From assembly GCA_029865965.1 (NCBI GenBank), contig JARXAJ010000282.1, positions 1 to 40,131 on the forward strand: DNA of 40,131 nucleotides. Direction: 5' to 3'. Under the pieces are notes generated by a model. That model worked only from the letters and a program-made list of their open reading frames with translations. It made no database searches and was not told the origin of the DNA. Positions 1 through 8,573 of this stretch are shown one piece after another (position 1 is the first letter of the stretch; each line of letters starts with the position of its first letter). The position numbers and the translations under genes were made by a program. The stretch comes from Aquabacterium sp. Its GTDB lineage: Bacteria > Pseudomonadota > Gammaproteobacteria > Burkholderiales > Burkholderiaceae_C.

Positions 1-921
1 GCCCTGGCCGAGGCGCAGGGCGATGGGCGGCTGGTGGCGCAGGTGCATGCGACGCTCGGCCAGGTGCTGACCGGGCTGTGCCGCTACCAGGAGGCCCTGG
101 CGCTGATGGATTTCGCGCTGCAGACCAAGCGCGGCCATGCCCGCCCGGGCAGCAGTGTGGCGGTCGGCTCGGCCTTCACGCTGGCCTGCAAGGGCAGTGT
201 GCTGGGCGACCGCGGCGACTTTGCTGCCAGCCATGCGGCCTTTGCCGAAGCCAAGCAGTTGGTGGGCGACACCACCCACCCGGTGGCCAACTCGGTGTTG
301 AGTTGGGAGGTCATGGTGCTGCTGTGGCAGGGCCGCTGGCAGCATGCCCTGGCCGTTGCAGAGCAGAGTGTGGAACTCTCGCAGCGCTCTTCGGCCTTGC
401 TGCCACTGGCCATCGCCAGCGCTGCGGCCGGCTACGCACGGTGGATGGGCCGCGGCGATGACGCCGGTTATGCCCAGATCGAGGCGGCCGTGGGCTGGAT
501 GGAGCAGCGCCAGGTCCGGTTCTACACCTCGATCTACCACGGCTGGCTGGTCGAGGGGCTGGTGCGGCAGCAGCGTCCGGCTGCAGCCCGGCGCCAGGCG
601 CTGAAGCTGCTGGAGCGTGCGCGCGCCGGCGAAGTGCTGGGCCTGGCAGCGGGCCGCCGGGCCCTGGCACTGGCCGACAGCGCGGCAGGTGACCATGCCA
701 GTGCGCTGCGCCAGTTGGCGCGCGCCGATGCGACCGCGTTGCGACGGCAATCGCGGCGGGAACTGGTCTTGAACCAGCACTGTCGCGCCCAGTTGCTCGC
801 GGCGCAGCAGCGCCATGACGCGGCGCACGACCTGGCCGAGGCTGCCAAGGCCGAGTTTCAGCGCATGGGCATGGACTGGCATGCGCTGCAGGCCGGCGCC
901 AGCGCTGCAGGCCAACGCTGA
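1..921 (+). CDS. TPR-like repeat protein, C-terminal part (5' end outside window)
   Basis: The frame is open from the first base, so the gene starts upstream and only its last 306 codons are visible. The protein is Ala/Leu/Arg-rich and made of repeated helix pairs, for example the segments starting at ATLGQVLTGLCRYQEAL and VMVLLWQGRWQHALAVAEQS. This spacing of small and aromatic residues is typical of degenerate tetratricopeptide (TPR/SEL-like) solenoids. Such tails commonly end large bacterial signalling ATPases and adenylate-cyclase-type or LuxR/MalT-like regulators, but no N-terminal domain is in view to decide. It converges on the multidomain peroxidase gene with about 20 bases between the two stop codons. 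The exact family is not assigned. Confidence 0.7.
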   Translation, partial: ALAEAQGDGRLVAQVHATLGQVLTGLCRYQEALALMDFALQTKRGHARPGSSVAVGSAFTLACKGSVLGDRGDFAASHAAFAEAKQLVGDTTHPVANSVLSWEVMVLLWQGRWQHALAVAEQSVELSQRSSALLPLAIASAAAGYARWMGRGDDAGYAQIEAAVGWMEQRQVRFYTSIYHGWLVEGLVRQQRPAAARRQALKLLERARAGEVLGLAAGRRALALADSAAGDHASALRQLARADATALRRQSRRELVLNQHCRAQLLAAQQRHDAAHDLAEAAKAEFQRMGMDWHALQAGASAAGQR

Positions 922-941
922 AGCGGGCCGCAGCGGTGGCC

Positions 942-3900
942 TCAGGCGGATGGCGCGCTTGACGCTGAGCCTGTGCCGTCGGCTGCGCCTGCAGCCAGCG
1001 CCTCGGCCGCAGCGACCGCCGGCGGCAGCACCGCCGGCAGTTTGCGCAGCAGTTCTCGGGCCAGCGCGTTGAAACCCCGCACCGTCGGGTGCAGTTCATC
1101 CCCCCACCAGCGGGTGTAGTCGCTGGCGTACCCTGGCTGGGCCGCCAGCACGCCGGTCAGCTGCACATGGTGCACGTTCTGGCCCGCCAGGCCGGCCGCC
1201 ACCCGCGCGTATTCGATGTTCAGGTCGTCGATCAGCGTGCGCATGATCTGCCGGCCGACGGCTTCGGTGTGGCCCAGCTTGCCGCTGATGACGGGGTGCA
1301 GCCAGGGCCCCTCGTTGAGGTAGCCGCGCTTGTCGGGAACCGGGTGGTCGTAGCCCAGCACCACCACCGGGATGCGGCCCCGTGTCACGGCGCTCAGCTT
1401 GGTCAGCAGGGTGTGCAGGTCGCCTGCCAGCCGCTGGCCGATGAAGATGTCCTTCTCACGTGTGAACAGCGGCTCATCGGCAGCCACGGCCGCGGCGCTG
1501 TTGAGCATCTGAAACAGCGCAGGCGTGGCCTGGCCAGGCAGGGTCTGGTGCAAGTCGTTGCCACCGGCGCTGACCAGGATCGCCCGCGGCAGGGGCTTGG
1601 GGTTCATCGGCCGGTCGGCAGCCACCAGCGCGTCGCTGATCGCGCGGTAGATGGTGCCCGGTGCAGCAGTGTCTGCCGGCGCGGCGGCCAACTCGCGCAG
1701 GCGGCCTCCGGCCGTGGCCAGCATCTCGAATGCGGAGGTGTCCCAACCCAGGTCGGCCAGCGCCTCGCCCAGGTTGCGGCGGGTGAACAGCATGTCGTTG
1801 TAGATCCACGAGTCGCCACATCCCAGCAACGCGCCCTGTGTGGCCGGTGTGCGCTTCCAGCGCAGTGCAAATGCCGTGGCAGGGCGCAGGGTCAGAGCTG
1901 TGGTGCCGGCCAGCCTGGCGTCTGGATCGTTGTCGGGCGCTTCTGTTTCGTCCGAGTCTTCATCCGGCGGCCGGCGCACGACTGGCCCTTCGAACGCCAG
2001 CACACCGCCGGCGGGACCGGGTCGCAGCGCCTCGGGTCGCCGCAGAATCTCGGCGAGCAGGCCGACGATCATGCCGATGGCGGCGCGGTAGCCCGGGCAG
2101 GCGTGCGTGGGGCTGCCGGCGCCGTTGCGGATGCCGCCGAAAGCGGCCATCACGCCGTCGGTGTCGCTTTCCAAACGTTGCTGCGTGGCCGACACCAGCC
2201 CCAGCACGATGCGGTCGCCTGCCTGCACTGGGCAGGCGCTGGCTGCCCCGGACTGCAGGCTGTGTGGCGAGACGGCCCGGCGCCAGATCTGTTCGGGCAC
2301 CGGCCGCGCCTGCATGGTCTGCATCAGCGGCTTGTGCAGCCGGCTCATCGCCGTCGCCCACCGGTCCCAGCCGGCTGCTGCAGCGTGTTGACCATGCAGC
2401 TGCCACAAGGTGCCATCGCGCAGCCACTCGAGCAGGATGCGGCGCAGGTTGCCCCCGGTGGTGGGCAGCATGCCCATTAGCGCGCCGCTGATGGTGCGGG
2501 CGGCGCGGTCCAGATCCGGGCCGCAATCATCGAGCACGGCGCGTGTCACCGGGGCCTGGATCGTCGCGCCTTGCTGCGTGAGGAAGTCCAGCATGGCCGT
2601 GCGCACAGCCTGGCCATGGCGGCGTGCCAGGTCGTCGGCGCTCGGACCGGGGGCGGGCTGGAAGGTAGCGCGCGAGAAGGCGGTGAAATGGCCGGGATAG
2701 CGCGGCCGCAGATCGGGTGCGCTGGTCTCTGGATCGAACGGCACCCAGTCGAAGCCGCCGATAGCGAAGTGCCCGGTGTCGCTGGACAGGCCGAACCAGG
2801 CCTCGGTCACCGCCGCCAGCACGCTGTCGATCAGGGGCGCTGTGTCCAGCAGCAGTTCCCAGCGGTCCTCGTCGTGCAGCGTGGCCAGGTCGCGTGCGTG
2901 GCTGATGCCGTCGTCAATGGCCTTCTGCGCCGCCACCCGGGCTGTGTTGAATCCGTGTTCGAAATCCAGCGCTGCAATGGCATCGTTGCAGGCCCGGGAC
3001 TCATGCCGGTAGTCGGCACCGTCGTCCATCCCCAGGTAAATCGGCCCGATGCCGTGCCTGATCAAGCGCTCCTGATAGCCCTGGACGGTGTAGCGCCCGC
3101 TGATGTTGGACAGCACCTCGTCCACAAGGCTGTCACTGGCCACCAGCACACCGTGGGGCGTGCGCAGTGCGCCGCTATGGAACTGGCGAATCGCCGCCCA
3201 GACCGATGCACTGCGCCATTGCGCCACGGCCTCCAGGTCTTCCAGTGCCAGCTTCCAGGCGGCTGCCGCTGCAACCTCGCCTTCGGCGTGCGCAAGCGCC
3301 TGCAGCCGGGCGATCTCGCGCTCGCCGTCGATGGCTGACCAGGGCACGCTCACCTTGGCTGCCAGGGCGCGTTGGTGCAACCAGGCCAGGCCGCTGGTGG
3401 CGGGCGTGAAGAGGTAGAACCCCCATTGAAGCTTGACGATGGGTGTGGGCTCAGCGTCCAGGGCCTCGCTGCCATCCAGGGCCATGCGGACCACGTCCTG
3501 GCCCTGGACGAACCGAAAGTGCCGCTGGCGCCCCGGTTGTGAGACGCCGAGGAAGGGGTCGGCATGGGCCGACACCATGCCGCTGCTGTTGCCACCGGCC
3601 AGCCAACGCTGGACGACCTCGAACTGCTCTGCGATGCTGGCGTTGTAGGCCATGAACACCAGGCCGCGGTCGGCGCCGTCGTCGGCGGCGGGCGTTGCCG
3701 GCCCAGTTGCCGGCTTTGCCGCCGGCCAGGCGGGCGCAGCCGGCCCGTAGGGCATGCTGCGCCGAACAATGCGCGGCGGCCGCGCACCGGGGATGCTGGC
3801 CAGCACGGCTGGTGACACCGGCTGCGTCTGCAACGTCTCACGCGGGTTGGCCAGCCGGATGTGGGCCGAAAACGGGCACTGGGCCCCGTCCTGGTCCTGG

Positions 3901-5762
3901 CTGTAGTCGAAGTCATTGGGCTGGCCGGCAGGTGCATCCACCAGGGGCAGGCCCGCCAGCGCGTGGCCGACCGGCCAGCGCCCCATCATCTTGGCGAGCA
4001 CCGCGGCACGGCCCAAGCCCGGGGTGCCCGCCACCTTGTCGACTGCCTGGCGCAGCACGCCCAGATTCTGGCGCAACTTGCGCAGCACCAGGAAGCTGCC
4101 GTCGCGCAGCAGCGCACGCTGCTCGGGATGCTGGTTCTCCGGCAGGTCGGTGGCATGGTCGGCCGCGTTGTCCTGGCCCACCAGCACTTCGCCGGGATGC
4201 ACCTGGTTGGCGAACCGCTGGCCGGGCGGTGGGGCATGGTAGGTCGGCTGCGACTGGCCATCGGTGAAGCCGAAGTGGTCGACGGTGTCACCCTGCGCGG
4301 TGACCCGCGCCAGCCATTGCACCGACAGTGGCCGTACACCCGGCATGCCGTCAAGCAGCTGGTGCGCGCGGGCCGCCAGTGCGGATTCGCCTTCGGCATG
4401 GCGGGCCAGGCCCGGGCCCGCCACCCAGCGCAGCTGCAGCACGACATGCACCGCCTGCGGTGCAATGCGCGGCGTATCGTCCGGCGCCGGCCAGGCCGGG
4501 TTGTTCAGTGCATCCGGCCAGTTGCGTTGCGGCAGCACCCAGCGCCGCGGATGGTTGTGCCGCAAGTCGCCCAGAAGCCCGGCGCGGGCGTCCATGCCTT
4601 GCCGAAACTCAGGCGGCAGCAAGGCCAGTTGGGCATCGTCCATGCCGCAGCAGCGCAGGCCTTCGGCCGTGAATCCGAGGTTGACGGTCACGCTGCCGGG
4701 TTTGAGCGGGCTGTCGCCCAGCGTCACCGACGGCTGCAGCCGCTGGAGCAGCGCGGCGGCGGCTGCGGGACCCTCCAGCGAGACCAGGCACAGGCAGCCG
4801 TGGCTGACATCGTCATAGGGATGCAGCACTCCGCCCTGGACACCGCCCAGCGGCAGCGCCGGCGCTGCTTGCAACTGCGGCGCGATGCGTGCGCGTGGCA
4901 GCGTCCGCGGCTGCCGGAACCAGGCCAGCTGCTGGCGCAGGCGGATGCCTGCCGAGTTGATGCTGCCCAGATACTGGGGCATGGTCTGCAGGCGGCTGAA
5001 CTCGGGTAGCAACTCATGCGCGGCTTCCAGCAGCACGTCACCATCGTCGGTGCCGGGCGGATAGGTGTCGGCCAGCCGGTAGATGCCGGCCAGGCCCTGC
5101 AGACCCTGGCGGATGCCGGCCTGCAGGCCGCGGCGGCCTTCCTGCGCCGGCACACCGGCGCTCGGGTCTGCCGACTTGCGCACGATGTCCCAGGCGATGC
5201 GCTCGGCGCTGGGCACGGTCTGCATGGCCAGGGCGAGGTCGTCGCCATCGCGCCGCTGCCGGTGTTCATGCGTGCGCAGGTACTGGTGGTCCTGATAGGT
5301 CTGGCCAGGCGGCGCATAGAAGAACGGCGTCTCCACCTGAACGCTGCGCAGCCATTCACGCCACACCGGAAATGGGCTGCGCCAGCCCAGCGGGTAGTTC
5401 TCGGTGTTGCAGAAGATCAGGTCGAGCAACCGCGCAGCCTTCTGCCAGATCAGCCGTACATAGGATTCATAGGCGCCGTCGAAGTTGACCGACAACAGCA
5501 CCTGGTCCTGCGGCTCGAGCACGGTCACGCGCACGGTGTGGATCACGCCCACACGCTCGACCGCATCCGACAGGGCGCGGAACAGCTGGTACTCATGGGC
5601 AGAGCGGCGGCCGCTGTGCAGCGTGGCCAACAACAGCTTGGTGCGCGTCTTGTAGCTCATCGATTCGATCGACGGCACCAGCCCCTTGCGCAGCGGCGCC
5701 AGCACCAGCAGTTCGGTGCCGCCAGCCAGGCTCGGGGTGGGATTCTTCAGTTCGGTCTGCAT
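942..5762 (-). CDS. Multidomain enzyme: accessory region, DyP-type peroxidase, P450-like domain, SGNH hydrolase
   Basis: This 1606-residue protein joins several enzymes. Residues about 15-290 form an alpha/beta region that I do not recognise. Residues about 305-800 are a DyP-type heme peroxidase: GFTDG (498-502) is the GxxDG distal-Asp motif, H634 in CPFSAHIRLANPR is the proximal heme ligand, and RRSMPYG (667-673) carries the distal Arg. Residues about 840-1240 resemble a cytochrome P450, with the heme-thiolate loop SPTHACPG giving C1222. The usual ExxR pair is not evident; QTMQ (1148-1151) sits about where it is expected. Residues about 1310-1570 are an SGNH/GDSL hydrolase: GDSW (S1318), GGND (N1402) and DELH (D1555, H1558). 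The start at 5762 is chosen because AGGAGG lies six bases upstream; an in-frame ATG at 5768 abuts that site and a TTG lies at 5816. No signal peptide is seen. It follows a LuxR-type gene by 50 bases. The substrate is unknown; fungal oxylipin synthases are the closest analogy. Confidence 0.9.
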   Translation of the reverse strand: MQTELKNPTPSLAGGTELLVLAPLRKGLVPSIESMSYKTRTKLLLATLHSGRRSAHEYQLFRALSDAVERVGVIHTVRVTVLEPQDQVLLSVNFDGAYESYVRLIWQKAARLLDLIFCNTENYPLGWRSPFPVWREWLRSVQVETPFFYAPPGQTYQDHQYLRTHEHRQRRDGDDLALAMQTVPSAERIAWDIVRKSADPSAGVPAQEGRRGLQAGIRQGLQGLAGIYRLADTYPPGTDDGDVLLEAAHELLPEFSRLQTMPQYLGSINSAGIRLRQQLAWFRQPRTLPRARIAPQLQAAPALPLGGVQGGVLHPYDDVSHGCLCLVSLEGPAAAAALLQRLQPSVTLGDSPLKPGSVTVNLGFTAEGLRCCGMDDAQLALLPPEFRQGMDARAGLLGDLRHNHPRRWVLPQRNWPDALNNPAWPAPDDTPRIAPQAVHVVLQLRWVAGPGLARHAEGESALAARAHQLLDGMPGVRPLSVQWLARVTAQGDTVDHFGFTDGQSQPTYHAPPPGQRFANQVHPGEVLVGQDNAADHATDLPENQHPEQRALLRDGSFLVLRKLRQNLGVLRQAVDKVAGTPGLGRAAVLAKMMGRWPVGHALAGLPLVDAPAGQPNDFDYSQDQDGAQCPFSAHIRLANPRETLQTQPVSPAVLASIPGARPPRIVRRSMPYGPAAPAWPAAKPATGPATPAADDGADRGLVFMAYNASIAEQFEVVQRWLAGGNSSGMVSAHADPFLGVSQPGRQRHFRFVQGQDVVRMALDGSEALDAEPTPIVKLQWGFYLFTPATSGLAWLHQRALAAKVSVPWSAIDGEREIARLQALAHAEGEVAAAAAWKLALEDLEAVAQWRSASVWAAIRQFHSGALRTPHGVLVASDSLVDEVLSNISGRYTVQGYQERLIRHGIGPIYLGMDDGADYRHESRACNDAIAALDFEHGFNTARVAAQKAIDDGISHARDLATLHDEDRWELLLDTAPLIDSVLAAVTEAWFGLSSDTGHFAIGGFDWVPFDPETSAPDLRPRYPGHFTAFSRATFQPAPGPSADDLARRHGQAVRTAMLDFLTQQGATIQAPVTRAVLDDCGPDLDRAARTISGALMGMLPTTGGNLRRILLEWLRDGTLWQLHGQHAAAAGWDRWATAMSRLHKPLMQTMQARPVPEQIWRRAVSPHSLQSGAASACPVQAGDRIVLGLVSATQQRLESDTDGVMAAFGGIRNGAGSPTHACPGYRAAIGMIVGLLAEILRRPEALRPGPAGGVLAFEGPVVRRPPDEDSDETEAPDNDPDARLAGTTALTLRPATAFALRWKRTPATQGALLGCGDSWIYNDMLFTRRNLGEALADLGWDTSAFEMLATAGGRLRELAAAPADTAAPGTIYRAISDALVAADRPMNPKPLPRAILVSAGGNDLHQTLPGQATPALFQMLNSAAAVAADEPLFTREKDIFIGQRLAGDLHTLLTKLSAVTRGRIPVVVLGYDHPVPDKRGYLNEGPWLHPVISGKLGHTEAVGRQIMRTLIDDLNIEYARVAAGLAGQNVHHVQLTGVLAAQPGYASDYTRWWGDELHPTVRGFNALARELLRKLPAVLPPAVAAAEALAAGAADGTGSASSAPSA

Positions 5763-5812
5763 GCGCATCCTCCTCGCTGTCGGGTCGTCATGGCCACGCG
5801 CATTGCCGCGCG

Positions 5813-6880
5813 TCAAGAGGCGAGCTGGCCGGCGGCCGCGCCGAGCACGCCGCCGATGGCGCTGCGCTCATGCACGCCCAGCCGCTCGAACACCCGCTTG
5901 GCGTGGTACCCGGCGGTGTTGACCGAGATGCCCAGTTCGCCGGCGATTTCCTGGTTGCTCAGCCCGCGCGCCAGCAGCAGGGCGACCTCGCGTTGCTGCG
6001 GCGACAGGCCCAGCACCGCCGCGCCCTGGGCCTGGCGCAATGGTTGCGCCGCCAGGCGCGACAGCAGCAAGGCAACGGCAGTCGAGCCGTCGCCGGCCGT
6101 CAGCGCGTGGCGGCGGAACACGAACTGGCCCCAGGTGGTGCGCACCATGTGCACCGCATTTGGCGCGCTGACCACCGTGGCCAGCACGGCAGCGATGAAG
6201 CGCGGCAGGGTTTCATGCTCACTGCGCGCCAGCGACGGGTTGATCGCGTCGCCGTGGGCCAGGCGCACCAGGCGCGGCCAATTTCCGTCGGCATACATCA
6301 CTTTGCCGCTGCGTTCGTCCAGCAGTGCAAGCCCTTCTTCGACGACTTGCTCCTGCAACTCGCGAAGTGCGGGCGGCGATGGTTCGGCCACCGCGATGCC
6401 CAGATAGTGCAGCACGCTGGCCAGGGCCTGCTCGTCGCCATCGTCGAAGGGCCGGTCGTCCGGGCCGCGGTACAGGCTGAGCTGGCCCAGGGCCCGACCA
6501 CCATGGCGGACGATGGCATACAGGAAGTGCTCGATCCCCAGTGCCGACAGCACGTCGCGGTAATAGGCGCTGCCGCGTTCGTCGGGCGTGACGGAGCGCC
6601 GGCTCAGCGCATGGCCAGCGGCACAGCGCGCCAGGTACTGCTGGCGGAACTGCGCGCTGTCGTGCTGCGCGTGGTAGCCGGCCATGCGCTCGGGCTCCAG
6701 CATGCGCTCGGCATACATGTTGGTGATGGTGCCGCGCTCATCGCAGAAAAAGAAGCCGGCGTGCGTGGCCGGCACCACCTGGCGCAGCACAGGCAGCAGC
6801 GAGGGCAGCAGCACCGGGCCCGGCAGTTCAAGCCTGCACAGCTGGCGCAAGGTCAGGCGGGCGGAGGCGGCGGAACTCAT
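5813..6880 (-). CDS. LuxR-family transcriptional regulator
   Basis: A 355-residue regulator. Residues about 288-350 form a LuxR/GerE helix-turn-helix: LGLSPQQREVALLLARGLSN, then EIAGELGISVNTAGYHAKRV and FERLGV. The N-terminal 160 residues look like a GAF-type sensor (FFFCDERGTITNMY; LGQLSLYRG), followed by a PAS-like middle section. There is no receiver domain with a phospho-acceptor Asp, so control by a ligand or by protein contact is more likely than by a kinase. The start at 6880 has GGGAAGG about seven bases upstream; an open frame runs further upstream but lacks a convincing site. The gene precedes the peroxidase-P450-hydrolase gene in the same direction with a 50-base gap, so it probably controls that gene and is co-transcribed with it. 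A perfect 14-base palindrome and a small reading frame lie in its leader. Confidence 0.9.
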   Translation of the reverse strand: MSSAASARLTLRQLCRLELPGPVLLPSLLPVLRQVVPATHAGFFFCDERGTITNMYAERMLEPERMAGYHAQHDSAQFRQQYLARCAAGHALSRRSVTPDERGSAYYRDVLSALGIEHFLYAIVRHGGRALGQLSLYRGPDDRPFDDGDEQALASVLHYLGIAVAEPSPPALRELQEQVVEEGLALLDERSGKVMYADGNWPRLVRLAHGDAINPSLARSEHETLPRFIAAVLATVVSAPNAVHMVRTTWGQFVFRRHALTAGDGSTAVALLLSRLAAQPLRQAQGAAVLGLSPQQREVALLLARGLSNQEIAGELGISVNTAGYHAKRVFERLGVHERSAIGGVLGAAAGQLAS

Positions 6881-6933
6881 CGCTGACCTTCCCGGCCGGT
6901 CGACGCGTTGGTATCTGCCTTGGTCTGATGCAT
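6877..6933 (-). CDS. Possible 18-residue leader peptide overlapping the luxR start
   Basis: On the minus strand an ATG at 6933 opens an 18-codon frame (MHQTKADTNASTGREGQR) that ends in TGA, overlapping the luxR-type ATG as ATGA. A purine-rich GGGGAGAGGGG lies five bases before this ATG, a better ribosome binding site than that of most genes in the window. The ATGA overlap would couple translation of the regulator to the small frame. The peptide is hydrophilic and has no signal sequence. It could be a coupling leader, a small functional peptide or chance; only the sequence layout supports it. Confidence 0.35.
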   Translation of the reverse strand: MHQTKADTNASTGREGQR

Positions 6934-6971
6934 CGGATCCCCTCTCCCCTGCGTTGCCTGGCGCTCGCCGA

Positions 6972-6985
6972 GTGTCGGCCGACAC
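6972..6985. promoter_or_regulatory. Perfect 14-bp palindrome upstream of the luxR-type gene
   Basis: GTGTCGGCCGACAC is a perfect inverted repeat about 92 bases before the regulator start and 39 bases before the small leader frame. A related half, GTGTCG, lies about 15 bases further upstream near 7000. Dimeric regulators bind such sites, so this is a candidate operator for the adjacent LuxR-type protein. Binding is inference. Confidence 0.35.
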
Positions 6986-7098
6986 CATGCTGACCATCAA
7001 GTGTCGCGTAGCAAGCGTATGCGCAACGCGGCGGAAGGAGCCCCACGCGCGCGGGTGGGACGTGATGCCGGCAGTTTCCGCTGCGCAGCAAGATGCAT

Positions 7099-7117
7099 CC
7101 CCAAGCGCGTGTTGGGG
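7099..7117 (-). terminator. Hairpin downstream of the MFS gene
   Basis: CCCCAA and TTGGGG arms (six pairs) flank a seven-base loop, about 33 bases past the MFS transporter stop on the minus strand. There is no run of T after the stem, so if it terminates transcription it does so weakly or with help. The rest of 6986-7150 shows no gene. Confidence 0.25.
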
Positions 7118-7150
7118 CCAATGTCGCCGCGCTTGCTGGGGGCTGGTGGA

Positions 7151-8572
7151 TCAGGTGTCGCCGGCCGCAGCGGCCGGCCTGTGCCCCGACATCTCGGCCC
7201 CCGCATCCGCCGCCAGCCTGCGATACCACCAGATCGACGCCAGCGACAGCAGGCCGATCGCGGCAAACGCGCGGGTGAAGTCCACCGCCACCAGGGCGGT
7301 GCGGCCATCGGCCAGGCGCGAGCCGTCCAGCAGCATGGCGGCCACTGCCACGCCGCCTGCCAGGCTCAGTTGCTGGGCCACGGCCACCAGGGCGGTGGCG
7401 CGGCTCAGCCGCTCCTGCGGCACGTCGGCATAACCCAGGGTGTTCAGGCTGGTGAACTGCAGCGACCGGAAGAAGCCGCCCACCAGCAGCACCGCCATGA
7501 TCACCGGCCCGGGCGTCTGGGCAGTGAACAGCGCCAGCGCGCCCATCAGCGCGCTGCTCAGCCAGGCATTCGCCAGCAGCACCCGGCGAAAGCCCCAGCG
7601 CCGCAGGATGGGCGCGGCCGTCAGTTTCATCGTCACGGCGCCCACCGCCGCGCTGAAGGTGAGCAGGCCGGATTCGAAGGCGCTCATGCCGAAGCCCAGC
7701 TGCAGCATCAGTGGCAGCAGGAAGGGCAGGGCGCCCACCGCCAGGCGGAACAGGTTGCCGCCCATGATCGAGATGCGCAGGCTGGCGCTGTGCAGCAGCG
7801 TCAGGTCAAGGATGGGGTGCGGCGTGCGCTGGGCATGGCGCACATAGGCCCACAGCAGCGCCGCGCCCGCTGCCATCATCGCCAGTGCCGGCCCGGGGTG
7901 GGTGCTGCGGCTGCCCAGCAGGGTGAAGCCGAAGATCGCCAGCGACAGCCCGGCACCGGTGAGGGCAAAGCCGCGCCAGTCCAGCGGTGGTGCATCGGCC
8001 AGCCGCACCTGCGGCACCCACCACAGCGCCAGCGCCAGGCCCAGCAGGCCCACCGGCACATTCAGCCAGAAGATGCCGCGCCAGTGGTGGTAGGTGGTGA
8101 TGAAGCCGCCCACCGGCGGGCCCAGGATCGGCGCAAACAGCGTGGGGATGCCCAGCCAGGCCATGGCCGAGACCATCTCGCGCTTGGGGATGGCGCGTAG
8201 CAGGATCAGCCGGCCCACCGGCAGCATCATCGCCCCGCCCAAGCCCTGGCAGAAGCGGCCCACCACCAGGCTGGGCAGGCTCCAGGCCAGCGCGCAACCC
8301 ACCGACGCCAGTGTGAACACCGCAATGGCGGCGGCAAACACTGTCTTGGCGCCGAAGCGGTCGGCACACCAGCCGGAAATCGGGATGAAGATCGCCAGCG
8401 CCACGAAGTAGGCGGTGAAGGCCAGCTTCAGCGTCAGCGGGTCGACCTGCAGGTCGGCCGCGATGGCCGCCAATGAGGTGGCGATCACCGTGCTGGTGAG
8501 GCTTTCCATGAACAGCGCCGCCGCCACCACCAGGGTGAGCGTCCGGGTGGTGGGGGCGCCAGGCAGGCCCAT
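7151..8572 (-). CDS. MFS transporter, DHA2-type drug/metabolite exporter
   Basis: A 473-residue integral membrane protein of the major facilitator superfamily that exports small molecules by proton antiport. Motif A between helices 2 and 3 is seen as GWCADRFGAKT (about 67-77). The antiporter motif C appears as GIPTLFAPILGPPVGG (about 141-156), which places it with drug/H+ antiporters. Length and hydrophobic pattern fit the 14-helix DHA2 group (EmrB/QacA/MdtD-like). Its ATG follows the TGA of the alpha/beta hydrolase by a single base, so it is the third gene of the fadH-hydrolase-MFS operon. It probably exports a product or toxic intermediate of that pathway. The substrate is not readable. Confidence 0.9.
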   Translation of the reverse strand: MGLPGAPTTRTLTLVVAAALFMESLTSTVIATSLAAIAADLQVDPLTLKLAFTAYFVALAIFIPISGWCADRFGAKTVFAAAIAVFTLASVGCALAWSLPSLVVGRFCQGLGGAMMLPVGRLILLRAIPKREMVSAMAWLGIPTLFAPILGPPVGGFITTYHHWRGIFWLNVPVGLLGLALALWWVPQVRLADAPPLDWRGFALTGAGLSLAIFGFTLLGSRSTHPGPALAMMAAGAALLWAYVRHAQRTPHPILDLTLLHSASLRISIMGGNLFRLAVGALPFLLPLMLQLGFGMSAFESGLLTFSAAVGAVTMKLTAAPILRRWGFRRVLLANAWLSSALMGALALFTAQTPGPVIMAVLLVGGFFRSLQFTSLNTLGYADVPQERLSRATALVAVAQQLSLAGGVAVAAMLLDGSRLADGRTALVAVDFTRAFAAIGLLSLASIWWYRRLAADAGAEMSGHRPAAAAGDT

Positions 8573-8573
8573 C

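Noticed and set aside
6901-6960. A cluster of six-base palindromes (GGATCC, ATGCAT, ACGCGT, GTCGAC) resembling a polylinker
   Set aside because: The surrounding sequence is ordinary chromosome-like leader DNA; such words are expected by chance at this GC content, and no vector sequence follows.
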